Source: Tardiphaga sp. (GTDB taxonomy: Bacteria; Pseudomonadota; Alphaproteobacteria; Rhizobiales; Xanthobacteraceae). From it: 8,401 bases of DNA. The stretch covers positions 1 through 8,401 of the forward strand of contig JAQGJY010000119.1 of assembly GCA_028290325.1 (NCBI GenBank), given 5' to 3'. How positions within the stretch are numbered: position 1 is the stretch's first letter; each line of letters opens with the position of its first letter. Position numbers and translations under genes: made by a program. Under the pieces are notes generated by a model. It made no database searches and was not told where the DNA came from. It was given only the letters and a program-made list of their open reading frames with translations. Below are positions 1-6,354 of the stretch, one piece after another.

Positions 1-1477
1 GCTTGTTGCGGCCGAGATGGAATGTCGCGATGTTGATCTTGGCGTCACCGAGCAACGACGCGAATTTGCCGATGAAACCCGGCTTGTCCTCGTTGGTGAC
101 GTAGATCATCGACTTGCCGAATTCGGCATCGACCCGGATGCCCTTGATGTCGATCAGGCGGGGTTGTCCGTCCGCATAGACGGTGCCGGACACCGAACGT
201 TCCTGCGTCTCGGTTGCGACCGTAACCGTGATGACGCTTTCATAATCGCTCTGCGCCGCGCGCGAGATTTCATCCACAACCATGCCGCGCTCCTTGGCGA
301 CAACAGGGGCGGAGACGACGTTGACGTCACCAAGCATCGGCCGCAGCAGACCTGTGAGCGCCGCCGAGGTCAGCGCCTTGATCTTCATCTCGGCGACCGC
401 GCCCTCATAAGTGATCGTCACCTTGGAAATGCCGCTGTCGGTGAGCTGTCCCGCGAAGGAGCCGAGCTTTTCGGCGAGCGCGATGAAGGGCCTCAGCTTC
501 GGCGCCTCTTCCGCGGTGATCGACGGGAAATTGACGGCGTTGGAGATCGCCCCGGTCAGCAGGTAATCCGACATCTGCTCGGCGACCTGCAAGGCGACGT
601 TTTCCTGAGCCTCGTTGGTGGACGCGCCGAGATGCGGCGTGCAGATGACATCGGTTCGGCCGAACAGCACGTTGGAGGTGGCGGGCTCCTCGACGAAAAC
701 GTCGAAGGCGGCTCCGGCGACATGCTTCGAATCGAGCGCCGCCGCGAGCGCCGCCTCATCGACAAGGCCGCCCCGCGCGCAGTTAATGATGCGGACGCCC
801 TTCTTCATCTTGGCGATCGAGGTCGCATCAATGATGTTGCGGGTCTTGTCGGTCAGCGGCGTATGCAGTGTGATGAAATCGGCGCGCTTGAACAACTCCT
901 CCAGTTCGACCTTCTCGACGCCGATATCCTTGGCGCGCTCCGGCGACAAGAACGGATCGAAAGCGATCACCTTCATCTTCAGACCGATGGCGCGATCGGC
1001 AACGATCGCGCCGATATTGCCACAGCCGATCACGCCCAGCGTCTTGCCGGTGATCTCGACGCCCATGAAACGGTTCTTCTCCCACTTGCCGGCCTGGGTG
1101 GACGCATCGGCCTGCGGGATTTCACGCGCCAGCGACAACATCAGCGTGATCGCGTGTTCGGCCGTGGTGATCGAATTGCCGAACGGCGTATTCATCACGA
1201 TGATGCCTTTGGCGGTGGCGGCCGGAATCTCGACATTATCGACCCCGATGCCGGCGCGGCCGATGACCTTGAGGCGGGTCGCTCTTTCAAGGATTTTCGC
1301 GGTGGCTTTCGTGGCGGACCGGATCGCGAGCCCGTCATAATTGCCGATGATCTCGGCGAGTTTGTCCTTGTCCTTGCCGAGATTCGGCTGGAAATCGACG
1401 TCGATGCCGCGATCCTTGAAGATCTGCACGGCGGCGGGCGAGAGGGCGTCCGAAATAAGAACTTTGGGGGCGGTCAT
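1..1477 (-). CDS. serA: D-3-phosphoglycerate dehydrogenase, 3' end cut by window
   Basis: Cytoplasmic NAD-dependent enzyme that oxidises 3-phosphoglycerate to 3-phosphohydroxypyruvate, the committed step of serine synthesis. I translated 492 codons by hand. The substrate-binding half begins KVLISDALSP. The Rossmann loop GCGNIG is at about 151-156, followed by the NAD-ribose acidic residue D174. The catalytic set of the 2-hydroxyacid dehydrogenase family is present: R235 in NCARGG, E264 in VEEP and H282 in PHLGAS. An intervening domain follows, then an ACT domain from about residue 455 (NEDKPGFIG), the usual serine-sensing module. The frame runs off the window after HLGRNK; the family is about 525-530 residues, so roughly 35-40 are missing. 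The ATG at 1477 is chosen because MTAPKVLI fits the family and GGAAA lies just upstream; an in-frame ATG at 1489 would add four residues. It follows serC on the same strand after 159 bp and is probably its operon partner. Confidence 0.97.
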   Translation of the reverse strand, partial: MTAPKVLISDALSPAAVQIFKDRGIDVDFQPNLGKDKDKLAEIIGNYDGLAIRSATKATAKILERATRLKVIGRAGIGVDNVEIPAATAKGIIVMNTPFGNSITTAEHAITLMLSLAREIPQADASTQAGKWEKNRFMGVEITGKTLGVIGCGNIGAIVADRAIGLKMKVIAFDPFLSPERAKDIGVEKVELEELFKRADFITLHTPLTDKTRNIIDATSIAKMKKGVRIINCARGGLVDEAALAAALDSKHVAGAAFDVFVEEPATSNVLFGRTDVICTPHLGASTNEAQENVALQVAEQMSDYLLTGAISNAVNFPSITAEEAPKLRPFIALAEKLGSFAGQLTDSGISKVTITYEGAVAEMKIKALTSAALTGLLRPMLGDVNVVSAPVVAKERGMVVDEISRAAQSDYESVITVTVATETQERSVSGTVYADGQPRLIDIKGIRVDAEFGKSMIYVTNEDKPGFIGKFASLLGDAKINIATFHLGRNK

Positions 1478-1498
1478 GATTGTTTCCATTGCTGCCGT

Positions 1499-1591
1499 CG
1501 TCATCCGCGCAGGCGGACGATCCAGTAGACGCTGGCACGTCGGATTGGACGGCGATGATTGCTCGGTGCCCCGCCTTGGCGGGGCATGACG
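1499..1591. repeat. Intergenic palindromic repeat between serC and serA
   Basis: About 93 bp bounded by inverted CGTCAT (1499-1504) and ATGACG (1586-1591). It contains two hairpins: TCCGC/GCGGA (1504-1508 with 1513-1517) and a perfect 9-bp palindrome TGCCCCGCC/GGCGGGGCA (1567-1575 with 1578-1586). This build is typical of the short dispersed intergenic repeats abundant in Bradyrhizobium-like genomes, whose spurious translation CPAKAGH is often seen; that phrase can be read here on the minus strand. Membership of such a family is from memory; only one clear copy is visible in the window. It ends about 22 bp before the serA start, so it lies in the serC-serA transcript. Confidence 0.6.
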
Positions 1592-1602
1592 GTGATATGT
1601 CA

Positions 1603-1629
1603 ACATCGCCGCGGCGAACGCGGCGATGT
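1603..1629 (-). terminator. Hairpin just after the serC stop, no U-tract
   Basis: Perfect 10-bp stem ACATCGCCGC/GCGGCGATGT (1603-1612 with 1620-1629) around a 7-base loop; an extra G-C pair can close the loop to 5 bases. It begins 7 bp beyond the serC stop codon. No T-run follows on the minus strand, so it is not a canonical intrinsic terminator. It may be a partial terminator or an mRNA 3'-end stabiliser that sets the serC:serA ratio. Confidence 0.45.
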
Positions 1630-1636
1630 GAGAAAC

Positions 1637-2809
1637 TCATGCCGCTTTCGCGAGCGAGGCTTTGGTTTCCGCGAACGCCCAGTCGAGCCATTGCGTCAGC
1701 GTTTGCACGTCAGACGCTTCCACCGTCGCGCCGCACCAGATCCGCAAACCGGGCGGCGCATCGCGATAGGCGCCGATATCGAAGCCGGCGCCTTCCTTCT
1801 CGACCGCCGCCGCGAGCTTTTTGGCGAAATCCGCTTGGGCGTCCGCCGACAGCGCGGTAATGGCGGGATCGACGACCTTCATGCACACCGAGGTGTTGGA
1901 GCGGATGGTCTTGTCCATCGCCAGGAAATCGATCCACGGCGTCCTGGCTTTCCAGTCGGCCAGCACCTTGGTGTTGGCGTCCGCGCGCGCCACCAGCGCG
2001 TCGAGACCGCCGACCGATTTCGCCCAATTCAGCGCGTCCAGATAATCTTCCACGCACAACATCGATGGCGTGTTGATGGTCTCACCTTCGAAGATGCCGG
2101 CGATGATCTTGCCGCCCTTGGTCATGCGGAAAATCTTCGGCAGCGGCCACGGCGGCGTGTAGCTTTCGAGACGCGCCACGGCGCGCGGCGACAGGATCAG
2201 CATGCCATGCGCCGCCTCGCCGCCAAGCGCCTTCTGCCACGAGAAGGTCGTGACATCGAGCTTCGGCCAGTCGAGCTTTTGCGCGAAGGCCGCCGACGTC
2301 GCGTCACAGATCGTGAGACCTTCGCGATCGGCCGCGATCCAGTCGGCGTTCGGCACCCGCACACCGGACGTCGTGCCATTCCATGTGAAGATGATATCCG
2401 AGTTCTTGTCGGCGCTGGCCAGATTCGGAATGTCGCCATAGCCGGCGTGCAGCTTGGTGACGTCCTTGAGCTTCAATTCCTTGATGACGTCCGACACCCA
2501 ACCCTCGCCAAACGATTCCCAGGCGATGGTGGTGACGGGCCGCGCGCCGAGCAGCGACCACATCGCCATTTCGACCGCGCCGGTATCCGACGCCGGCACG
2601 ATCCCGATCAGATAATCCGCTGGCACCTTCAGGACGTCGCGCGTCAGATCGATCGCGAGCTTCAGCTTGGCCTTGCCGATCTTCGCACGATGCGAACGGC
2701 CGAGGGCGGCGTCTTTCAGATTTTCGGGGGTCCATCCGGGGCGCTTGGCGCAGGGGCCGGAGGAAAAATGCGGCACGTTCGGCCGCGAAGCGGGCTTCGC
2801 TACAGTCAT
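1637..2809 (-). CDS. serC: Phosphoserine aminotransferase
   Basis: PLP-dependent cytoplasmic enzyme that transaminates 3-phosphohydroxypyruvate with glutamate to give O-phosphoserine, the second step of serine synthesis; related enzymes also serve PLP synthesis. The 390-residue length fits the form found in alphaproteobacteria. Visible landmarks are the N-terminal HFSSGPC (14-20) and GRSHR (37-41), substrate/phosphate-site motifs, SDTGAVEMAMW (74-84), FTWNGTTSG (141-149), the cofactor-ring aspartate in DATSAAF (D169), and the Schiff-base lysine in FSWQKALGGE (K193). The ATG start at 2809 is supported by AAGGAT at 2815-2820, six to eight bases upstream. A structured leader precedes it and serA follows on the same strand, so the two pathway genes are probably co-transcribed, with regulation at the leader. 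Confidence 0.97.
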   Translation of the reverse strand: MTVAKPASRPNVPHFSSGPCAKRPGWTPENLKDAALGRSHRAKIGKAKLKLAIDLTRDVLKVPADYLIGIVPASDTGAVEMAMWSLLGARPVTTIAWESFGEGWVSDVIKELKLKDVTKLHAGYGDIPNLASADKNSDIIFTWNGTTSGVRVPNADWIAADREGLTICDATSAAFAQKLDWPKLDVTTFSWQKALGGEAAHGMLILSPRAVARLESYTPPWPLPKIFRMTKGGKIIAGIFEGETINTPSMLCVEDYLDALNWAKSVGGLDALVARADANTKVLADWKARTPWIDFLAMDKTIRSNTSVCMKVVDPAITALSADAQADFAKKLAAAVEKEGAGFDIGAYRDAPPGLRIWCGATVEASDVQTLTQWLDWAFAETKASLAKAA

Positions 2810-2810
2810 A

Positions 2811-2880
2811 ATCTATCCTTCCAGATAGCAAGCCTCCCGGTGGGGGGAGGTGTCCCACCGCTGCCAATATGGGAACCACG
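2811..2880 (-). ncRNA. Structured serC leader, candidate serC RNA motif
   Basis: Three hairpins can be drawn in the 70 bases before serC. The first pairs GGTTCCCA (2870-2877) with TGGGACACC (2849-2857), with one bulged C. The second is a perfect 6-bp stem CCTCCC/GGGAGG (2845-2850 with 2833-2838). The third, CTATC/GATAG (2824-2828 with 2813-2817), folds over the ribosome binding site. The loop of the second hairpin, CCCACC (2839-2844), can instead pair with GGTGGG (2854-2859), which excludes the second stem, so a two-state switch is possible. A conserved serC motif upstream of serC-serA operons is established for alphaproteobacteria, and position and architecture agree. I could not align it to that model. 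Confidence 0.55.
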
Positions 2881-2892
2881 GACGAGCGTCAA
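2864..2892 (-). promoter_or_regulatory. Candidate sigma-70-type promoter for serC-serA
   Basis: On the minus strand TTGACG (2887-2892) is followed by a 17-base spacer and TATTGG (2864-2869). The -35 is good and the -10 is weak. It would start transcription near 2857-2859, at the GGTGGG arm of the leader. In that case the 5' arm of the first leader hairpin would be promoter DNA and not RNA, and only the two competing GC-rich stems and the RBS hairpin would be transcribed. Confidence 0.35.
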
Positions 2893-2903
2893 GGCGGATG
2901 GCA

Positions 2904-3161
2904 TCAAGGCCGGTTGATCGCCAGCCAGGATGGCGTAACGGCGTGCATCAACGCGCCGTAGTCGCCGCCGGCCGCGATCCATCCGAACAACACCCCGACC
3001 GCGATGTGGGCGACGACGGAGAATGAGAATCGTCTCGGCTGCTGGCTGGCCTCAATCGTTATACCCCGCGTCACGATCGTGCCGCTCCGCAGCGATTGAA
3101 TGACGGTCCAAGCGATGAACGCCGTCACGCAAGCGAGAACAACGCGGCTGGTCGGCTCCAT
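2904..3161 (-). CDS. Small two-helix membrane protein, unknown function
   Basis: I do not recognise this gene. From the ATG at 3161 it encodes 85 residues with two hydrophobic segments, roughly 7-24 (VVLACVTAFIAW) and 48-65 (VVAHIAVGVLFGWIAAGG), joined by a polar loop holding QQPRRF. This suggests a small inner-membrane protein with two spans and no cleavable signal. In-frame ATGs at 3170 and 3176 and a TTG at 3182 are alternatives; 3161 is preferred because GGAG lies nine bases upstream, whereas the earlier starts have no convincing Shine-Dalgarno sequence. It lies between the GNAT gene and the serC leader, 94 bp before serC. A real gene is likely given the clean membrane pattern, but no domain or motif hints at a role. 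Confidence 0.6.
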   Translation of the reverse strand: MEPTSRVVLACVTAFIAWTVIQSLRSGTIVTRGITIEASQQPRRFSFSVVAHIAVGVLFGWIAAGGDYGALMHAVTPSWLAINRP

Positions 3162-3250
3162 CACATACATCTCCATGACCAAACCGTTAGGTCGCGACCG
3201 ATCGGAAAATGTTCAGAGCCCAGTCAGAGGCGGTCGCGGCGCGCGATACC

Positions 3251-3276
3251 GGATCGGCATCGCCGATGCCGTATCC
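3251..3276 (-). terminator. Hairpin downstream of the GNAT gene, no U-tract
   Basis: CGGCAT and ATGCCG (3255-3260 with 3266-3271) form a 6-bp stem with a 5-base loop. It extends by GGAT/ATCC (3251-3254 with 3273-3276) across one bulged T. It lies 22 bp past the GNAT stop codon, where the gst-gnat transcript would be expected to end. No T-run follows on the minus strand, so termination would need Rho, or the hairpin may only protect the 3' end. Confidence 0.35.
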
Positions 3277-3298
3277 TCGCCGGGACAGGATGGGTTTC

Positions 3299-3754
3299 TT
3301 AAAACCGCAGCGTCATTCCGATGTGGCTCCTGGCAAAACCGAGCCGCTCATAAAATCGCTGGGCATCGATCCGGCTGTGATGCGTCAGCAGTTCGAACAC
3401 CTTGCAACCGCGAGCTTTGGCTTCGTCGAGCGCCCAGCGCAACATGATCTCGCCGACGCCCTGCCCGCGACAATGCGTGGCGACGCGCACATCCTCGATC
3501 AGCGCGCGGGCGGCGCCTTGCGAGCTAAGGCCCGGCAGGAAACATAGTTGAAAACAGCCGACGACCGCGCCGTCTCGCTGCGCCACCATCAGCAGGATGT
3601 TCGGCGTCGCCTGCACCGCATCGAAACCCGCGTAATAAGCTTGCGGCAACGGATCGGCGAACTGTTCGCGCGGCCCGCCCAGCGCATCGTCGGCCAGCAT
3701 CGCAACCATTGCCGGAACGTCGTCGCGCGTGGCGCTGCGAATGGTAACGATCAT
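3299..3754 (-). CDS. GNAT-family N-acetyltransferase
   Basis: Protein of 151 residues with the single GNAT fold along its length; this family moves an acetyl group from acetyl-CoA to an amine. Seen directly: IRSATRDDVPAM at the N-terminus (typical beta1-alpha1), the central strand VVGCFQL, IEDVRV (beta4), the acetyl-CoA pyrophosphate loop R-G-Q-G-V-G at 96-101 (motif A), and FYERLGF at 134-140 (motif B). The order and length are normal for a small stand-alone GNAT. The substrate cannot be read from sequence. Its ATG overlaps the TGA of the upstream glutathione S-transferase gene in ATGA (3751-3754) and has no strong ribosome binding site of its own, so translation is probably coupled to that gene. 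Confidence 0.92.
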   Translation of the reverse strand: MIVTIRSATRDDVPAMVAMLADDALGGPREQFADPLPQAYYAGFDAVQATPNILLMVAQRDGAVVGCFQLCFLPGLSSQGAARALIEDVRVATHCRGQGVGEIMLRWALDEAKARGCKVFELLTHHSRIDAQRFYERLGFARSHIGMTLRF

Positions 3755-4332
3755 GCGACACCGAGCGCGCGTTCAGCGTCGACGATCCAGCGTCGGATGG
3801 CGGGACAAGCGGTGAGATCGAAGCCGCCCTCAGACGCGACGCGCGTACAGGCCAGCAGCGCGACGTCCGCGAGCGTGGGAGCGTCACCGACGAGATACGT
3901 CGTGATCGCCAGCTGCCGCTCCATCCGGTCCAATGCCGCATGGCCGCGCGTCACCTTGTCGGGATCGAGCGACGACACCGGCCTGCCGAGATAGACCATC
4001 TGATATCGGCACACGGCGATGTAAGGCTCGTGGCTGTATTGTTCCCAGAACAGCCACTCATCCATCTTTGCCGCCTCATAGGCATCGCCGGGAACGAGAT
4101 CGCTGTCACGCCCGAGATAACGAATGATGGCATTGGACTGCGCCAGCGCGCGGCCGTCGTCGAGAACCACGACAGGCACCTGCCCCACGGGATTGATCGC
4201 GAGAAACGCCGGTGTGCGGCTCCCACCGTTCATCGTATCGACGGCGATCCAGCGATAGGGCCGCGCGAGATAATCGCACAGCCATTTGACTTTCAGGCAG
4301 TTGCCGGAATTGAGATCGCCGTAGATGTCCAT
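3751..4332 (-). CDS. Glutathione S-transferase family protein
   Basis: 193-residue cytosolic GST-like protein, expected to bind glutathione and conjugate it to, or use it to reduce, an unknown substrate. The N-terminal thioredoxin-like domain (about 1-78) opens MDIYGDLNSGNCLKVKW; S9 and N11 occupy the usual catalytic/activating region. The cis-proline is P53 in QVPVVV, and QSNAI (65-69) matches the SNAIL/TRAP glutathione-binding box. The all-helical C-terminal domain holds GDAPTLADVAL (149-159), the conserved N-capping box. The frame is open up to a TTG at 4368, but the ATG at 4332 gives the family N-terminus, with a weak GGGG six bases upstream. The gene overlaps the GNAT gene by four bases. 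The GST class and substrate are not assignable here. Confidence 0.93.
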   Translation of the reverse strand: MDIYGDLNSGNCLKVKWLCDYLARPYRWIAVDTMNGGSRTPAFLAINPVGQVPVVVLDDGRALAQSNAIIRYLGRDSDLVPGDAYEAAKMDEWLFWEQYSHEPYIAVCRYQMVYLGRPVSSLDPDKVTRGHAALDRMERQLAITTYLVGDAPTLADVALLACTRVASEGGFDLTACPAIRRWIVDAERALGVA

Positions 4333-4358
4333 GCGCCGCCCCATTCGCGAGATGACGC

Positions 4359-4387
4359 AGACAATCAATCCTGGCGCGTGACGTCAA
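4359..4387 (-). promoter_or_regulatory. Weak candidate promoter for gst-gnat
   Basis: TTGACG (4382-4387) is separated by 17 bases from TTGTCT (4359-4364) on the minus strand, with the gst ATG 27 bp farther on. The -35 half overlaps the perfect palindrome TGACGTCA (4379-4386). Only the -35 hexamer is convincing, so read-through from the upstream barrel gene is also possible; no strong terminator separates them. Confidence 0.22.
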
Positions 4388-4402
4388 TCGCGTTCCAACG
4401 CC

Positions 4403-5245
4403 CTAGAATTTATAACCGAGGCCGGCGCGCACGGTATTGATGTTGGTGTCAACCGTCGATGTGAAGCGGATGTATTCATATTCGGCGCGCAGAAACAGAC
4501 CGCCGATCAAATTGACATCCACGCCGACGCCGGCTGTGTAGCCGTATAGCAAATGGCCATTCTGGGTTTCGGTTGTCGCCATCGTGGTTGGACCATAAGG
4601 CGGTGGCGCCGGAACGGCGGCGCCGAGATAAATGCCCGATGCGGTGACCGACGATGCGCGCGTAATATCCGCGCGACCGAGCGCGACACCGCCGAACATG
4701 TAGGGCAGGAAGCCATTGATGGCGTAACCGGCGCGCGCGCGGATCGTGCCGTAGTCCGTGATGTCGATGGCCGCGCGCGTATCAACGAGTATGGTGTTGA
4801 GATAGAGGTCCGACGTGTTCGCCATACGCGAGATCGATGTTTGATCGCTGCCGCCGGCCTTGCCGTGCATATAGTTCACCTCGACGCCGATGACGACATC
4901 TTCCCATTGCGAATTGTAACCAACAAAGCCACCGAACGCGGAGTTGCGCGCCGACGCCTTGCCGAGTACCGGCCAGCTCGAGACCTTCAATTCATTTTCG
5001 ATGGTCGACGTCGCGAGCAAATTGCCGATCTGAGTGCGGGTCGCATCCCTGAAATTTTCATCGGAGGCGCCGAAACCAGCCTGCCCGCCGATATAATAGC
5101 CCTGCCAGATCGGGCTGACGCGAACGGGCGCGTCGGAGAAACCGCCGCGCAGGAACGGCAGGTCGGGCATGTCAGCCGCTTGAGCGCCACTCACCGCGGC
5201 ACAGATCGCGCCGACCATCGAAATCGCCATCACAAACCGACGCAT
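4403..5245 (-). CDS. Outer-membrane beta-barrel protein 1 (Omp31/Omp25-like)
   Basis: 280-residue secreted protein. Residues 1-23 form a signal peptide (MRRF, hydrophobic core, AQA then ADMPDLP). The mature part has a short proline-containing leader (24-46), then alternating amphipathic strands starting at the WQGYYIGGQAGFG segment (47-59). The last strand ends in aromatic F280 (AGLGYKF), the recognition end for outer-membrane barrel assembly. Strand-like segments GGFVGYNSQW, GVEVNYM, TIRARAGYAI, LPYMFGGVALG and FLRAEYEYIRF fit a small eight-stranded barrel of the type annotated as porin-family or Omp31-like in Rhizobiales. A loop with APPPYGP (213-219) is proline-rich. ATG 5245 is backed by GAGGA at 5253-5257. 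A structural or small-solute role is inference. Confidence 0.88.
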   Translation of the reverse strand: MRRFVMAISMVGAICAAVSGAQAADMPDLPFLRGGFSDAPVRVSPIWQGYYIGGQAGFGASDENFRDATRTQIGNLLATSTIENELKVSSWPVLGKASARNSAFGGFVGYNSQWEDVVIGVEVNYMHGKAGGSDQTSISRMANTSDLYLNTILVDTRAAIDITDYGTIRARAGYAINGFLPYMFGGVALGRADITRASSVTASGIYLGAAVPAPPPYGPTTMATTETQNGHLLYGYTAGVGVDVNLIGGLFLRAEYEYIRFTSTVDTNINTVRAGLGYKF

Positions 5246-5287
5246 CGCATATTCCTCACACCACTGAACCCTGACGCGATCATCCCC

Positions 5288-5302
5288 GGTTAACCTTAAT
5301 CA
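5288..5302. promoter_or_regulatory. GTTAAC-rich site upstream of barrel gene 1
   Basis: The 8-bp palindrome GGTTAACC (5288-5295) is followed at once by TTAATC, giving two TTAA half-sites two bases apart, about 43-57 bp before the start codon of barrel gene 1. The half-sites resemble those of CtrA, but the spacing is not the usual seven. No convincing -35/-10 pair was found in this 85-bp gap, so this is only a candidate operator or promoter element. Confidence 0.25.
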
Positions 5303-5325
5303 ATCGTTGTCGCGCGGCGCCTTCG

Positions 5326-5362
5326 ACAAACAAAAACGGCGCGGACAATGTCCGCGCCGTTT
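5326..5362 (-). terminator. Strong intrinsic terminator of barrel gene 2
   Basis: A perfect 13-bp stem (AAACGGCGCGGAC at 5334-5346 with its complement at 5350-5362) and a 3-base loop start 28 bp after the stop codon of barrel gene 2. On the minus strand the stem runs directly into TTTTTGTTTGT (5326-5336). GC-rich stem plus U-tract is a textbook Rho-independent terminator, and it makes the two barrel genes separate transcription units. Confidence 0.9.
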
Positions 5363-5389
5363 CGGTCGTTAACGATCGCGTGCGCGAGA

Positions 5390-6274
5390 TTAACCCTTGC
5401 GGATCAACGGCGGCGGCGGCGGCGGCAAATACGAACCGGAGTCCAGATTCCAGCGCATGCCGAGGCGGATGTCCTGCGACGTGAGATCCTGGAACTGGAA
5501 GGCGCGTCCCTTGGTCTTGGTCGCATCGAACGTGGTGCCGGTGCCGGTGATGCCCTCGCCCATGTTCAGATAGCGATAGGCCAGCTCGACCGTGAAGTTG
5601 TTGCTGACCTTATACGCAAGACCCGCGTGCAGGGCATAAGCGAAGTTCGTTTTGGAGCCGGCATTCGCCTGATACATCGTGGGCGTGTTGACGTATTGGC
5701 TGATGCCGGGACCGGTCTGGTTGAAGATCGGCAGCGGCGAAATGCCGGCGTCCTGAAGCCCGCTGAACGTATTATGCGCGCCACCGATACCGACACCGAT
5801 GAAGGGCGTGATGCACCACCAGGTCCCGAGATCGGCATACAGATTGAACAGGCCGACGAAGCTGTAATAACCGCCGTTGTATGAGTCAGAGTAATTGAAG
5901 CCGTTCGAACCGGTCACGAAATCGGTGCCGCTGAACTTGATCTTGGAGCGATACTCACCGGTGATGTCGGCGCGCAGCCAGCCGTTGAACTGATAGCCGA
6001 CGCCGATGCCGACCGATGTTCCGCCGCTGAACTCATGGCCGATCTGGGTATAAGACGCGGTCGACAGATCGTCGTAACCGGGCGCGTAGAGCTTGCCACG
6101 CGTGTTGGTCTGGCCGATGTCGCCGCGCAGATACCAGCCGCCGAAATCCTCGACGACCGGCGGCGCGTAATAGGCCGGCGGCGGCGGCATGATCGACGGC
6201 ATGTCCGCTGCGAGTGCGGCGGTGGACAACAAAGATGCCGCTCCGGCGGCGATAAGATATTTCACGCTACGCAT
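5390..6274 (-). CDS. Outer-membrane beta-barrel protein 2 with proline tail
   Basis: 294-residue secreted barrel protein of the Omp25/opacity-like group common in Rhizobiales. Signal peptide 1-22 (MRSVKYLIAAGAASLL, ALA then ADMPS). The mature N-terminus is proline-rich (PPPPAYYAPPV, 30-40), followed by GGWYLRGDIG (45-54) and alternating strands such as VGIGVGYQF, WLRADITGEY, TPFIGVGIGG, YALHAGLAYKV and FTVELAYRYL. The last strand, DIRLGMRWNL, ends near residue 277; a tail with six prolines then KG follows, so the protein does not end in the usual aromatic residue. The frame is open upstream to 6460, but the ATG at 6274 is chosen because it begins the signal peptide and has GAGGA at 6282-6286. 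It is followed by a strong terminator. Confidence 0.9.
   Translation of the reverse strand: MRSVKYLIAAGAASLLSTAALAADMPSIMPPPPAYYAPPVVEDFGGWYLRGDIGQTNTRGKLYAPGYDDLSTASYTQIGHEFSGGTSVGIGVGYQFNGWLRADITGEYRSKIKFSGTDFVTGSNGFNYSDSYNGGYYSFVGLFNLYADLGTWWCITPFIGVGIGGAHNTFSGLQDAGISPLPIFNQTGPGISQYVNTPTMYQANAGSKTNFAYALHAGLAYKVSNNFTVELAYRYLNMGEGITGTGTTFDATKTKGRAFQFQDLTSQDIRLGMRWNLDSGSYLPPPPPPLIRKG
5408..5425. repeat. (CGG)6 triplet run coding the proline tail
   Basis: Six uninterrupted CGG triplets on the plus strand, read as six CCG proline codons at the C-terminus of barrel protein 2. Such a pure run can slip by whole codons during replication, changing tail length without shifting the frame. Confidence 0.7.
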
Positions 6275-6354
6275 GGTTTCGTCCTCGTTATGCGGCGAGG
6301 CGAACCACAAGGCCCCGCACCTGCAACTGACAACGAGACGATGCGGGAAAATCC

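Noticed and set aside
17..1528. 503-codon open frame on the plus strand
   Set aside because: Lies antisense to serA, whose catalytic motifs are intact. The product is Arg/Asp/Gly-rich with no recognisable domain, typical of a GC-rich shadow frame.
2833..2859. H-type pseudoknot (SAM-II-like) in the serC leader
   Set aside because: The arm order would allow it, but there are no linker bases to cross a 6-bp stem, so it is sterically unlikely; alternative hairpins fit better. No SAM-II features were seen.
1559..2917. 452-codon open frame on the plus strand
   Set aside because: Antisense to serC across its full length; composition is Arg-rich and low-information, with no family resemblance.
4333..4368. 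Longer GST from a TTG at 4368
   Set aside because: Adds 12 non-family residues before MDIYGDLNSG; no ribosome binding site for the TTG.
4553..5293. 246-codon plus-strand frame opposite barrel gene 1
   Set aside because: Shadow of a gene with clear signal peptide and barrel strands; no own ribosome binding site or domain.
5307..5329. TTGTCG/CGACAA inverted repeat next to the terminator
   Set aside because: Six-base arms 11 bases apart, overlapping the terminator T-run; likely chance.
6314..6347. CCCGCA/TGCGGG inverted arms in the barrel gene 2 upstream region
   Set aside because: Only 6 bp with a 22-base loop; too weak to report as a feature.
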